Source of the DNA: Burkholderia sp. D-99
GTDB lineage: Bacteria > Pseudomonadota > Gammaproteobacteria > Burkholderiales > Burkholderiaceae
Reading direction: 5' to 3'
Length of the DNA stretch: 64,000 nt
Assembly: GCF_011605345.1 (NCBI RefSeq)
Contig: NZ_JAAOXM010000002.1
Span: 1,364,001 to 1,428,000, forward strand
The translations under genes and the position numbers were made by a program. Under the pieces are notes generated by a model that did no database searches, was not told where the DNA came from, and saw nothing but the letters and a program-made list of their open reading frames with translations. Positions 26,081 to 35,079 of the stretch are shown in pieces. Position 1 is the first letter of the stretch, and every line of letters starts with the position of its first letter.

Positions 26081-27556
26081 TTACGCTTCTTCGGACCAGG
26101 ACATCCCGTCGCGCGCGAGCAGCGCCGACGACGCCGCGGGCCCGAACGTGCCGGCCGTGTACAGGCGCGGCCGGTCGCCGAGCTGCTTCCAGCCGTCGAG
26201 GATCGGCTCGACCCACGACCATGCGGCTTCGAGCTCGTCGCGGCGCATGAAGTGCGTGAGGCGGCCGCGGATCACGTCGATCAGCAGGCGCTCGTACGCT
26301 TCCGCGCGCCGCTCCGGAATCGCCTGCTGCAGGTCGAGGTTCAGGCTTACGGGCACCATGTTCATCCCGCTGCCCGGTTCCTTCGCCAGCATCTGCAGCT
26401 GGATCGACTCTTCCGGCTGGAGCTGGATCACGAGGCGGTTGCTGTAGTGGCGCGGGCCGGTCGGGATGATCGAGAACGGCATGTCCGCGAACTCGATCAC
26501 GATTTCCGACTGGCGGCGCTGCAGCCGCTTGCCGGTGCGCAGGAAGAACGGCACGTTCGCCCAGCGCCAGTTGTTGATGTGTGCACGCAGCGCGACGAAG
26601 GTTTCCGCGCGGCTGTCCGCCGGCACGTTGTCTTCCTCGAGATAGCCCTTCACCGGCTGGCCGTCGACCGCACCGGCCGTGTACTGGCCGCGCACCGTGT
26701 CGCGCGCGACGTCGGCGACCGCCATCGGCCGCAGCGAGCGCAGCACCTTCAACTTCTCGTCGCGCACCGCGTCCGGGTCGAGCGACACGGGCGGTTCCAT
26801 CGCGACGATGCACAGCAGTTGCAACAGGTGGTTCTGCACCATGTCGCGCAGCGCGCCGGTATGGTCGTAGAAGCCCGCGCGGCTACCGACGCCCACCGAT
26901 TCCGCCACCGTGATCTGCACGCTGCGGATGCTCGGCGCCTGCCACAGCGGCCCGAAGATCGGGTTGCCGAAGCGCAGCACCATCAGGTTCTGCACGGTTT
27001 CCTTGCCGAGATAGTGGTCGATCCGATAGATCTGCGATTCCTCGAAGTGCTTGCCGACCGCATCGTTGATCGCCTTCGCGGACGCGAGATCGTGGCCGAG
27101 CGGCTTTTCGAGGACGACGCGCGAGTGCCGGTCGACGAGATGCGCGGCCGACAGGTTGTCGCAGATGGTGGTGAACAGCTCCGGCGACGTCGACAGGTAG
27201 AACACGCGGATCGCGTCGCCGCGCGCCGCTTCCGCGAGCCGCAGGTAGTCGTCCGGCGCGTTCACGTCGATCAGCACGTACTTGAAGAGATCGAGGAAAC
27301 GGCTCCAGGCGGCGGGATCGAATGCCTTTTCGTCGATGAACGGGCGCGACTGCTCGTCCATGAACTTGCGATAGCCGTCGATGCCCCAGTCGCGGCGGCC
27401 GACCGCGATGATGCGCGTCTCGGGCGGAAGGTTGCAGTGCAGGTGCGCCATGTACAGCGCGGGCAACAGCTTGCGGGCGGCCAGGTCGCCGCCGCCGCCG
27501 AAGATGATCATGTCGACGGGCCGGTCGGCCGCGGTCGGGGTAGGCTGATTCGTCAT
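26081..27556 (-). CDS. zwf: Glucose-6-phosphate 1-dehydrogenase
   Basis: A 491-residue enzyme that oxidises glucose 6-phosphate to 6-phosphogluconolactone with NADP+. The active-site segment YRIDHYLGKETVQNLMVLRF contains the family signature with the catalytic His nearby. The N-terminal dinucleotide motif reads IIFGGGGDLAARKLLPALY, where most homologs have GASGDLA or GATGDLA. The length is normal. It is encoded alone, without pgl, glk or edd beside it, so it may be a second copy. The ATG at 27556 is chosen from the position of the nucleotide-binding motif; no strong ribosome binding site is seen. Confidence 0.93.
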   Translation of the reverse strand: MTNQPTPTAADRPVDMIIFGGGGDLAARKLLPALYMAHLHCNLPPETRIIAVGRRDWGIDGYRKFMDEQSRPFIDEKAFDPAAWSRFLDLFKYVLIDVNAPDDYLRLAEAARGDAIRVFYLSTSPELFTTICDNLSAAHLVDRHSRVVLEKPLGHDLASAKAINDAVGKHFEESQIYRIDHYLGKETVQNLMVLRFGNPIFGPLWQAPSIRSVQITVAESVGVGSRAGFYDHTGALRDMVQNHLLQLLCIVAMEPPVSLDPDAVRDEKLKVLRSLRPMAVADVARDTVRGQYTAGAVDGQPVKGYLEEDNVPADSRAETFVALRAHINNWRWANVPFFLRTGKRLQRRQSEIVIEFADMPFSIIPTGPRHYSNRLVIQLQPEESIQLQMLAKEPGSGMNMVPVSLNLDLQQAIPERRAEAYERLLIDVIRGRLTHFMRRDELEAAWSWVEPILDGWKQLGDRPRLYTAGTFGPAASSALLARDGMSWSEEA

Positions 27557-27822
27557 GGGAGGTTCGCGTCTGAAACGGTGAGCGTGGAACGAACGTCGAA
27601 GGCGCCGGGCGCCGGTACGGCAAAACCCTAATAGTGCACGCATTTGATGGATTGCGTGTGTGTCCGTTTCCTGTCGCGAAGCTGGCGGATGGGTTGCAGG
27701 CGGGCTGCAGGCGTTGAAGGGGCCGGGCAGCCGCAGGAGCGGGTGAGCGGCCCGGACGGCCATCCGGCGGCCGGCTCGCAGTCCGGGTGTGGCGGCGCTG
27801 CCGTCCGGTCGGCAGCGTCGAC

Positions 27823-28599
27823 TTACTCGGTCGGTACGACGACCGGCACGCGCATCCGGTACAGCGACACGGCCTGGATCGCGAGCGTACAGGCGATCGC
27901 GAACCCGTAGGCCGGCACCAGGTCAAGCCGCGTGAGCGTCAGGCTCAACACGTGGAAGAACGCGGCGAAGCCGAGCAGCCCGGTCGCCATCCCGCGCATC
28001 AGTTGCTGCGCGGCCGCCGGGCCGCTCATGCGCTGCGCGAACACCGCGAGGATGATCACCATGAACGGGAACGACGCCAGCACGCCACTCGTTTCCGGCC
28101 CGACATACGGCGCGATCATCGTCACGCCCACCACGAGGCCCGCGATCAACGCCATGCGCAGCGGCAGGTCCCAGCGCGGCGAATCGAGCCGCGCGGCCCT
28201 GACCGGGGCGGCGGGCACGACGCTCAGCACGAGCGCGACCGCGAGGATCGCGATCAGGAACAGGCCGGTTTCCGGCAACGCGCTGGCCTTCAGCAGGAGC
28301 GCGACGACGGAAAACGCGGCGGCCGCACCGGCCAGTGCGATGGGCCAGCCGCGTTTCGCCAGCCGGCAATACGCGATACAGAAGGCCGCCTGCCCGGCGG
28401 TCGCGACGAGCGAACCGGCCGTCGCATGCGCGGCGAAGGCGGGGCCGTGCTCGAGTGCGAGAAACACCGAAACCGGCCCCGACGTGAGCGGCAACCCGAC
28501 CAGCAGCCCGCCGATCGCCTCACCCCAGCGGCGCGCGGCGAACGTGGCGGCGGCCAGGAGCAGCGGGGTGGCGACGAGCTTGAAAAGAAGATGATCCAT
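27823..28599 (-). CDS. Integral membrane protein, function unknown
   Basis: A 258-residue protein with about eight hydrophobic helices and almost no soluble parts. It begins MDHLLFKLVATPLLLAAATFAARRWGEAIGG and contains Gly-rich loops such as GGLLVGLPLTSGPVSVFLAL. This could be a small transporter, but the family was not recognised. The start at 28599 is chosen because it begins directly before the first helix. It is divergent from the GcvA-like LysR gene, whose palindrome at 28823-28841 lies in between, so it may be a target of that regulator. Confidence 0.75.
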   Translation of the reverse strand: MDHLLFKLVATPLLLAAATFAARRWGEAIGGLLVGLPLTSGPVSVFLALEHGPAFAAHATAGSLVATAGQAAFCIAYCRLAKRGWPIALAGAAAAFSVVALLLKASALPETGLFLIAILAVALVLSVVPAAPVRAARLDSPRWDLPLRMALIAGLVVGVTMIAPYVGPETSGVLASFPFMVIILAVFAQRMSGPAAAQQLMRGMATGLLGFAAFFHVLSLTLTRLDLVPAYGFAIACTLAIQAVSLYRMRVPVVVPTE

Positions 28600-28822
28600 G
28601 ATGAGCGGCACGACCCGGCATACACGTGCCCCGGACGAAGCGCGCGCCGGGTGTCGCGGCTTCAGGCATGAAGCGCAGCCGCGATTCCGGTCGTGATGCA
28701 TGACGGAAAAGCGGCGCACGGACGCAATCGGGACATCGGCCGGCACGGCCATCGACCTCAGCGCTTGCCTTCGATATTGCGAGCCGCTGCGAGCCCTGAC
28801 AAACCATTTATCGACATACAAT

Positions 28823-28841
28823 GCGTGAGTACAACTCACGC
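28823..28841. promoter_or_regulatory. LysR-type operator, GCGTGAGT-ACA-ACTCACGC
   Basis: A perfect 8-bp inverted repeat with a 3-base spacer contains T-N11-A (TGAGTACAACTCA). It ends 11 bases before the start of the LysR gene at 28853 and lies in the divergent region with the membrane protein gene. It fits an autoregulatory site. Confidence 0.6.
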
Positions 28842-28852
28842 GTAACGTCATC

Positions 28853-29761
28853 GTGTTCGACCGGCTTCCCCCTTTGCAAACGCTGCGCGCTTTCGAGGCG
28901 ACCGGCCGGCTGTTGAGCATGACGCTGGCGGCCGAGGAGCTGCACGTCACGCACGGCGCCGTCAGCCGGCACATCAAGAACCTCGAAGCCCATCTCGGCG
29001 TTACGCTGTTCCAGCGCCTGACGCGGCGCATCGTATTGACCGAGGCCGGCGCGGCCTTCCTGCTCGACGTGAGCCGTACGCTGGGCGACCTGACGAAGGC
29101 GGCCGAACGGCTGCGTGCGCACGACAGCGTCACGCGGCTGAAGATCAACGCCAGCGTGTCGTTCGCGAACAAATGGCTCGCGCCGCGATTGCATCGGTTC
29201 AAGGCGCTTCATCCGGAACTCGACATCCATCTCGACGTGACCGACACGCATGTCGATCTGAACGAAGGCGAGGCCGACGTGGCGATTCGCTACGGCAGCG
29301 GGCGTTATCCGCGCGTGCTCGCCGAGCGGATTCTCGAGGAGACGGTGACACCCGTCTGCAGTCCTGCGTATCGAGCGAAGATGGGCGGGCTTGCGTCCGT
29401 CGAGCGCATCGTCGGCTGCACGTTGCTGCACGAGGACCGGATGCTGGCCAACTGGGAGCAGTGGTTCGCGCTGGCGGGCATCCGCGGCGCGCGCAGCGAT
29501 CGCGGGCCGGCATACAGCCACGGGAGTCTCGCGATCGAGGCGGCGATGCGCGGCGAAGGCGTTGCGCTGGGGCGCAGCGTGATCGTCGCGGACGATATCG
29601 CGGCCGGGCGTCTCGTCGCACCGTTTCCGCAGCACGCGCTGCGCGCCGAGCGCGGGCACGATCTGATTTACCGGATCGGCAGCCAGGACGATCCGAAGGT
29701 GTGCGCGTTGCGCGACTGGCTCGCGGACGAGATTCGCGTGTTTCTGAGCGGGACGAACTGA
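28853..29761 (+). CDS. LysR-family regulator, GcvA-like
   Basis: A 302-residue LysR regulator of the GcvA/AmpR branch. It begins FDRLPPLQTLRAFEATGRLL with the helix-turn-helix at about 8-65 (HVTHGAVSRHIKNLEAHLGV), and its effector domain has FANKWLAPRLHRFKALHPEL and DLNEGEADVAIRYG, typical of GcvA relatives. The start is GTG at 28853. The palindrome upstream supports autoregulation. The divergent membrane protein gene is the most likely partner. Confidence 0.9.
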   Translation: MFDRLPPLQTLRAFEATGRLLSMTLAAEELHVTHGAVSRHIKNLEAHLGVTLFQRLTRRIVLTEAGAAFLLDVSRTLGDLTKAAERLRAHDSVTRLKINASVSFANKWLAPRLHRFKALHPELDIHLDVTDTHVDLNEGEADVAIRYGSGRYPRVLAERILEETVTPVCSPAYRAKMGGLASVERIVGCTLLHEDRMLANWEQWFALAGIRGARSDRGPAYSHGSLAIEAAMRGEGVALGRSVIVADDIAAGRLVAPFPQHALRAERGHDLIYRIGSQDDPKVCALRDWLADEIRVFLSGTN

Positions 29762-29877
29762 ACGACGGCGGCCTCGGCCGCTCAGGCGAGCGCGGCGTGC
29801 ACCTGCGCTCGCGTCCGCCAATGATCAAGCGTCCGCCGCGTCCCGCCCGCGTGACCGCCCGACCGCCCGCTGAGCGC

Positions 29878-30456
29878 TTAGCGCCCCAGCGCGTAGAACT
29901 CCGCGTTCGGCCGCATGTTCGTCACGTTCGCGATGCGGTTGGACATCCCGAAGAATGCCGAGATCGCCATGATGTCCCAGATGTCCTCTTCGACGAATCC
30001 CTGCGACTTGAGCGTGTCGAAATCCGCTTCGCCGACCAGGTGCGCGGCCTGCGACACCTTCATCGCGAAGTCGAGCATCGCCTTCTGCCGGTCGGTGATG
30101 TCGGCCTTGCGGTAGTTGGTGGCGACCTGGTCGGCAATCAGCGGATCCTTCGCGCGAATGCGCAGGATCGCACCGTGGGCGATCACGCAGTACTGGCACT
30201 GGTTCACGCTGCTGGTGGCCACGACGATCATTTCCCGTTCGGCCTTGCTCAGGTTGCCCGGCTTGTCCATCAGCGCGTCGTGGTAAGCCATGAACGCGCG
30301 AAACTCGTCCGGGCGATGCGCGAGGGTCAGGAATACGTTCGGGATGAAGCCCGACTTTTCCTGGACGGCCGCGATGCGTTCGCGAATGTCCTCGGGCAAG
30401 TCTTCGAGCGCGGGCACGGGAAAGCGGCTGACGGGGGCGGTGTTTGCGGCAGTCAT
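29878..30456 (-). CDS. AhpD/CMD-family peroxidase-related protein
   Basis: A 192-residue protein of the carboxymuconolactone decarboxylase/AhpD superfamily, of the uncharacterised peroxidase-related type. The redox motif is present as SSVNQCQYCVIAHGAIL: CxxC at about 90-93 followed by His three residues later. AGGAG lies five bases before ATG 30456. It is the gene following the acuI-like reductase on the same strand, 85 bases after its stop, so cotranscription and regulation by the TetR protein at 31571 are possible. It may reduce peroxides; the partner reductant is unknown. Confidence 0.87.
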   Translation of the reverse strand: MTAANTAPVSRFPVPALEDLPEDIRERIAAVQEKSGFIPNVFLTLAHRPDEFRAFMAYHDALMDKPGNLSKAEREMIVVATSSVNQCQYCVIAHGAILRIRAKDPLIADQVATNYRKADITDRQKAMLDFAMKVSQAAHLVGEADFDTLKSQGFVEEDIWDIMAISAFFGMSNRIANVTNMRPNAEFYALGR

Positions 30457-30541
30457 GAGGTCTCCTGGATAAAGTGGCACGGCCGCTCTCGTTGCGCGAG
30501 CCGCCGTTCGAACAAAGAAACGCCGATGGTCGTCAGCGGCG

Positions 30542-31525
30542 TTACGCGTTGACGTCGACGACGATACGGCCGCGAACCTTGCCGTCGATCAATGCCCCGG
30601 CGAGCGGGATGACGTCGCCCAGGCCGACCTGGTGGCTGATCGCGCCCAGCTTCTCGACGTCGAGATCGGACGCGAGCCGGCGCCACGCCTCCAGGCGGTC
30701 GGCGCGCGGGCACATGACGCTGTCGATGCCGACGAGCGTGACGCCGCGCAGGATGAACGGCATGACGGTCGCGGGGAAATCCATGCCGGCAGCGAGGCCG
30801 CAGGCCGTCACGACGCCGCGGTACCGCGTGGTCGCGCACACGTTGGCGAGCACGTGGCTGCCCGCCACGTCGACCGCGCCGGCCCATCGTTCCTTGCCCA
30901 GCGGCCTGCCGGGCTCGCTGAATTGCGACCGCTCCAGGATCTCCGCCGCGCCGAGCTGCCGCAGGTAGTCGGCATCGGCGGGGCGGCCGGTGACGGCGAC
31001 GACGCGGTATCCCAGCTGCGCGAGGAGGGCCGTGGCGACGCTGCCTACCCCGCCGGCCGCGCCGGTCACCACGATCTCGCCGTCGTCCGGGCGCACGCCA
31101 TGCCGCTCCAGCGCCATCACGCACAGCATCGCGGTGTAGCCCGCCGTGCCGATGGCCATCGCCTGTTGCGGCGAAAAGGCGGACGGCAGCGGCACCAGCC
31201 AGTCGCCATCGACACGGGCTTTCTGCGCCAGGCCGCCCCAGTGCGTTTCGCCGACGCCCCAGCCGTTGAGCACGACCTGGTCGCCGGGGCGATAGTCCGG
31301 GTGCGTGCTGTCTTCGACTTCCCCGACCAGATCGATGCCAGGCACCATCGGGAACTTGCGGACCACCGGGCTCTTGCCGGTGATCGCCAGCCCGTCCTTG
31401 TAGTTCAGCGTCGAATAGCCCACGCGTACCGTCACGTTGCCCGCAGGCAACTGCGCGTCGTCCAGCGTCTGGAGCCGGGCTTGCTGGCCGGTTTCCTGCC
31501 TGTCGATCACGATGCCTTGAAACAT
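30542..31525 (-). CDS. acuI: Acryloyl-CoA reductase / YhdH-type quinone reductase
   Basis: A 327-residue medium-chain reductase without zinc-binding cysteines. It begins [20 protein letters not shown] and has the AcuI/YhdH signatures [31 protein letters not shown] and the Rossmann motif [18 protein letters not shown]. AcuI reduces acryloyl-CoA to propionyl-CoA with NADPH; YhdH-type enzymes are close relatives, so the precise substrate is not certain. A TAGACCGATCGTCT operator stands 14 bases upstream of the start codon, matching one at the TetR gene. The pairing with a TetR regulator recalls acuR-acuI. Confidence 0.87.
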   Translation of the reverse strand: MFQGIVIDRQETGQQARLQTLDDAQLPAGNVTVRVGYSTLNYKDGLAITGKSPVVRKFPMVPGIDLVGEVEDSTHPDYRPGDQVVLNGWGVGETHWGGLAQKARVDGDWLVPLPSAFSPQQAMAIGTAGYTAMLCVMALERHGVRPDDGEIVVTGAAGGVGSVATALLAQLGYRVVAVTGRPADADYLRQLGAAEILERSQFSEPGRPLGKERWAGAVDVAGSHVLANVCATTRYRGVVTACGLAAGMDFPATVMPFILRGVTLVGIDSVMCPRADRLEAWRRLASDLDVEKLGAISHQVGLGDVIPLAGALIDGKVRGRIVVDVNA

Positions 31526-31538
31526 GTGTCCTCCTTTC

Positions 31539-31553
31539 TAGACCGATCGTCTA
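31539..31553. promoter_or_regulatory. TetR operator before the acuI-like gene
   Basis: TAGACCGATCGTCTA is nearly palindromic. Its first 14 bases match TAGACCGTTCGTCT at 32220-32233, just upstream of the TetR gene, except for one base. The pair is best read as two sites of the same TetR regulator. Confidence 0.75.
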
Positions 31554-31570
31554 GTTAATGGCAAAAAAAT

Positions 31571-32209
31571 TCAGCGGCGAGGCAGTCCATTGAAGAAGAA
31601 CTGCGCGAACAGGGCCAACGGCTGGTCGCTGCGCTCCAGCTTCGCGCGCAGCACGGCGCCTTCCCAGCCGATCCAGAAGCATGCGGCGAGTTCGGCAGGC
31701 TCGGCCGAACCGGCCAGTTCACCGGCTTGCTGCGCGGCGACCAGGCAATCGGCGAGGCGGCGTTGCCAGTCCTCGAACGTGGTGCGCAGGCGTGCGCGGA
31801 AACTTTCCGGCAGCGCGCCCATTTCCTGCCCGAGGTTGCCGATCAGGCAGCCGCGGCTGTAGTCGTAGCGGGCCATGCCGTCCCGGGCATCGTCGACGAA
31901 TGCATGTACGCGCTGCAGCGGCGGGCGCGCCGGGTCGCTGAAATGACGGTCCAGCTTGCGCGCGAAGAAGTCGGCATAGCGGTCGATCAGTTCGAGGCCG
32001 AACGCTTCCTTGCTGTCGAAGTAGTGATAGAAGGAGCCCTTGGGCACACCGGCGCGCCCGAGGATCTCGTCGAGCCCGGTGGCCGAAAAGCCCTTCTCGG
32101 TGAGCACTTCCAGCCCGGTGCGCAACAGCATGTCCCGCGTGGCGACGAGGTCTTCATGCTGCTTCGGTGGCCTGCCGCGACGGCGAGGCGGATCAGATCG
32201 AACGTCCAT
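31571..32209 (-). CDS. TetR-family regulator, AcuR-like
   Basis: A 212-residue TetR regulator. The N-terminal DNA-binding domain runs from about 20 to 70 (TRDMLLRTGLEVLTEKGFSA, then VPKGSFYHYFDSKEAFGLEL). A C-terminal ligand domain follows with RGCLIGNLGQEMGALPESFR, seen in AcuR/YxaF-type regulators. The ATG at 32209 is placed just downstream of the operator at 32220-32233, so the protein probably represses its own gene and the acuI-like gene. The ligand may be acrylate or a related electrophile if the AcuR analogy holds. Confidence 0.88.
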   Translation of the reverse strand: MDVRSDPPRRRGRPPKQHEDLVATRDMLLRTGLEVLTEKGFSATGLDEILGRAGVPKGSFYHYFDSKEAFGLELIDRYADFFARKLDRHFSDPARPPLQRVHAFVDDARDGMARYDYSRGCLIGNLGQEMGALPESFRARLRTTFEDWQRRLADCLVAAQQAGELAGSAEPAELAACFWIGWEGAVLRAKLERSDQPLALFAQFFFNGLPRR

Positions 32210-32219
32210 GCGCGAATAA

Positions 32220-32233
32220 TAGACCGTTCGTCT
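32220..32233. promoter_or_regulatory. TetR operator before its own gene
   Basis: TAGACCGTTCGTCT lies 11 bases upstream of the TetR start codon. It matches the site at 31539-31552 at 13 of 14 bases. Confidence 0.75.
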
Positions 32234-32429
32234 CAAAAATCAACGGGTCGCGTGTCGATCACGACCGATGAGGCCGCAGACGGCGAGCGGCGCTCGTATT
32301 AACCCTGATTAAAAAATCTTATCGCGGTGAAAAATTCCGCATCTTATTGAACCGATATCGGCTCGATATAGTGGCTCGCTTTCCCGCACGCAGGTGTTGC
32401 GTGCGCAGACAAACAGCAGGAGCCCCTTG

Positions 32430-33620
32430 ATGACCACCGATACCCGATTCACCGAAGTCGAGGATCTGATGCCCGCCGCCGGCGGGTTGCGCGAGATCCG
32501 TCACCATATCCATCACCACCCCGAACTCGCGTACGAAGAGCACGACACGGCCGCGCTCGTCGCCGAGAAGCTCGAACAGTGGGGCTGGCAGGTGACGCGC
32601 GGGGTCGGCAAGACGGGCGTGGTCGGCACGCTGCGCGTGGGCGACGGCACGCGCAGCATCGGCATTCGCGCCGACATGGACGCGTTGCCGATCATCGAGG
32701 CGACCGGGCTGCCCTACGCGAGCGGCACGCACGGCAAGATGCACGCATGCGGCCACGACGGCCACACGACGATGCTGCTCGGCGCCGCGCAGCAACTCGC
32801 GAAGACACGCAACTTCTCCGGCACCGTGCACCTGTATTTCCAGCCGGCGGAAGAGCATGGCGTCGACAGCGGCGCGAAGAAGATGATCGACGACGGCCTG
32901 TTCGAACGCTTCCCGTGCGACGCCGTGTTCGGCATGCACAACCATCCGGGCGCAGCGCCCGGCGTGTTCCTCACGCGGCGCGGCCCGTTCATGTCGGCCG
33001 GCGACAAGGCGATCATCACGATCGAGGGCGTCGGCGGCCACGCGGCACGACCGCACCTGACGGTCGACCCGGTGGTCGTCGCGGCGAGCATCGTGATGGC
33101 GTTGCAGACGATCGTCGCGCGCAACGTCGACCCCGCACAGCCGGCGGTCGTTACGGTCGGCTCGATGCACGCGGGCACCGCGAACAACGTGATCCCGAAC
33201 GGCGCGCGCCTCGAACTCAGCGTGCGCTCGTTCAGCCCCGACGTACGCGCGCTGCTCAAGCGCCGCATCGCCGAGCTGGCCGAAACGCAGGCCGCGAGCT
33301 ACGGCGCGAGCGCGAACGTCGAGTACATCGAAGGCTATCCGGTCGTCGTCAATTCGGACGCCGAAACGGATTTTGCCGCGCAGGTGGCGCGCGAGCTCGT
33401 CGGCGACGCGCACGTGGTCGAGCAGACCGACCTGCTGATGGGCAGCGAGGATTTCGCGTTCATGCTGCAGCAGCGGCCGGGCTCGTTCGTGCGGCTCGGC
33501 AACGGCGAAGGCGAGGATGGCTGCATGGTGCACAACCCGAAATACGACTTCAACGATCGCAACCTGCCGATCGGCGCGGCGTACTGGACGCGTCTCGTGG
33601 AGCGTTATCTCGGGCGGTGA
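32430..33620 (+). CDS. M20-family amidohydrolase (aminoacylase/hippurate hydrolase type)
   Basis: A 396-residue metal-dependent hydrolase of peptidase family M20D. Metal-site segments are visible: ACGHDGHTTMLLG (Cys107, His109), QPAEEHG (Glu141/142), MHNHPG and the late MGSEDFAFMLQ. The family hydrolyses N-acyl amino acids, hippurate or indole-amino-acid conjugates; the substrate is not known. AGGAG lies seven bases before ATG 32430. It is followed after 58 bases by an MHS-type MFS gene, which suggests uptake of its substrate or of a related acid. Confidence 0.9.
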   Translation: MTTDTRFTEVEDLMPAAGGLREIRHHIHHHPELAYEEHDTAALVAEKLEQWGWQVTRGVGKTGVVGTLRVGDGTRSIGIRADMDALPIIEATGLPYASGTHGKMHACGHDGHTTMLLGAAQQLAKTRNFSGTVHLYFQPAEEHGVDSGAKKMIDDGLFERFPCDAVFGMHNHPGAAPGVFLTRRGPFMSAGDKAIITIEGVGGHAARPHLTVDPVVVAASIVMALQTIVARNVDPAQPAVVTVGSMHAGTANNVIPNGARLELSVRSFSPDVRALLKRRIAELAETQAASYGASANVEYIEGYPVVVNSDAETDFAAQVARELVGDAHVVEQTDLLMGSEDFAFMLQQRPGSFVRLGNGEGEDGCMVHNPKYDFNDRNLPIGAAYWTRLVERYLGR

Positions 33621-33678
33621 TGCCGGCAGCGGGGCGGGCGGCCGGCGCTTCCGGCCGCATTGAGAGGAGACGACAACG

Positions 33679-35010
33679 ATGCAGAAAGACCATCTCGCGC
33701 TGCACCCCGCATCGACGGGGGCGGCCGAAGTCGGCACGCCAGGCGCACCGGCCGTCACGCGGCGCGGTGCGATCGCCGCGGCCGTGATCGGCAACTGGCT
33801 GGAATTCTTCGATTTCACCGTGTACGGCTTCTTCGCGGTGCTGATCGGCAAGCTGTTCTTCCCGTCGAGCGACCCGACCACGTCGCTGCTGCTGTCGGTC
33901 GCGACGTTCGCCGCCGGCTTCTTCACGCGGCCGCTCGGCAGCGTCGTGCTCGGCGTCTACGCGGACCGCAAGGGACGCAAGGCCGCGCTGAACCTGACGA
34001 TCATGCTGATGGCGCTCGGCACGGGCCTGATCGCGATCGCGCCGACGTATGCGCAGGTCGGCGTGGCCGCACCGCTGCTGGTCGTGTTCGCGCGGCTGCT
34101 GCAGGGCTTCTCGCAGGGCGGTGAATTCGGCGCGGCGACGTCGACGCTGCTCGAACAGGGCGGCACGTCGCGTCGTGCGTTCCGTGCAAGCTGGCAGCTT
34201 GCGACGCAGGGCGGCGCCGCGCTGATGGGCTCGGGCTTCGCGGCGCTGCTGTCGAACACGATGACGAAGGACGCGCTGGAAAGCTGGGGCTGGCGGCTGC
34301 CGTTCCTCGTCGGCGTGCTGATCGCACCGGTCGGCATGTATCTGCGCCGCCGGCTCGCCGACGATGCGCCCGGCGACAGCCATCACGGCATCGAGCGCGG
34401 CGTGCTGCACGAGCTGTTCTCGAAGCACACGCGCACGGTGCTGCTGCTGATGCTCACGGTGATGGGCGGCACGGTGTCGACCTACATCCTGACGTTCTAC
34501 ATGCCGACCTACGCGATCCACACGCTTGGCCTGCCGATGAAGCTGTCGATGTTCGTCGGCGTCGCATCGGGCTGCGTGATGCTGCTCACGTGCCCGCTGT
34601 TCGGCTGGCTGTCGGACCGGCTCGGCAGCCGGCGCCTGCCGATCTTCGTCGGTCGCGGCGTGCTGGTCCTGCTGCTGTTCCCGGCGTTCTGGCTGATGAA
34701 CCACCACCCGACGCTGTCGGTGATCCTGCCGCTGACCGCGCTGATGCTGCTGTTCTATTCGCTCGGCTCGGCGTCGGAAATGGCGCTGATGTGCGAGTCG
34801 CTGCCGCGCCACGTACGGGCGACCGGCATCTCGATCGCGTATGCGCTCGCGGTGACGATCTTCGGCGGCACCGCGCAGCTGATCGCGACCTGGCTCGTGA
34901 AGACGACCGGCAGCAAGCTCGCGCCGGCCGGCTACGTGGCGGCGTGCGTGGTGCTGTCGCTGATCGCGGTCGCGATGCTGCGCGAGACGGCGCGGGATTC
35001 GATCGACTGA
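33679..35010 (+). CDS. MFS transporter, metabolite:H+ symporter (MHS) family
   Basis: A 443-residue transporter with twelve helices. The start VIGNWLEFFDFTVYGFFAVLIG and the loops GVYADRKGRKAAL and LLQGFSQGGEFGAATSTLLE are diagnostic for the MHS family (KgtP, ProP, ShiA, CitA relatives). Members import organic acids or osmolytes with protons. It is downstream of the M20 amidohydrolase gene on the same strand and probably cotranscribed with it. The ligand cannot be predicted, but the pairing suggests a substrate or product of the hydrolase. Confidence 0.9.
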   Translation: MQKDHLALHPASTGAAEVGTPGAPAVTRRGAIAAAVIGNWLEFFDFTVYGFFAVLIGKLFFPSSDPTTSLLLSVATFAAGFFTRPLGSVVLGVYADRKGRKAALNLTIMLMALGTGLIAIAPTYAQVGVAAPLLVVFARLLQGFSQGGEFGAATSTLLEQGGTSRRAFRASWQLATQGGAALMGSGFAALLSNTMTKDALESWGWRLPFLVGVLIAPVGMYLRRRLADDAPGDSHHGIERGVLHELFSKHTRTVLLLMLTVMGGTVSTYILTFYMPTYAIHTLGLPMKLSMFVGVASGCVMLLTCPLFGWLSDRLGSRRLPIFVGRGVLVLLLFPAFWLMNHHPTLSVILPLTALMLLFYSLGSASEMALMCESLPRHVRATGISIAYALAVTIFGGTAQLIATWLVKTTGSKLAPAGYVAACVVLSLIAVAMLRETARDSID

Positions 35011-35029
35011 CGCGCGGCGCGGCGCGGCG

Positions 35030-35071
35030 GGCAGCAGGCAGCAGGCAGCAGGCAGCAGGCAGCAGGCAGCA
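35030..35071. repeat. Six tandem copies of GGCAGCA
   Basis: Six perfect consecutive copies of the heptamer GGCAGCA lie between the convergent stops of the MFS gene (35010) and the LysR gene (35080). Since the unit is seven bases long and outside genes, copy number can vary freely. It is probably a slippage-prone microsatellite. Confidence 0.95.
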
Positions 35072-35079
35072 ATACGCGC

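Noticed and set aside
35030..35071. Short regular repeats as a CRISPR array
   Set aside because: The units are seven bases with no spacers. It is a simple tandem repeat.
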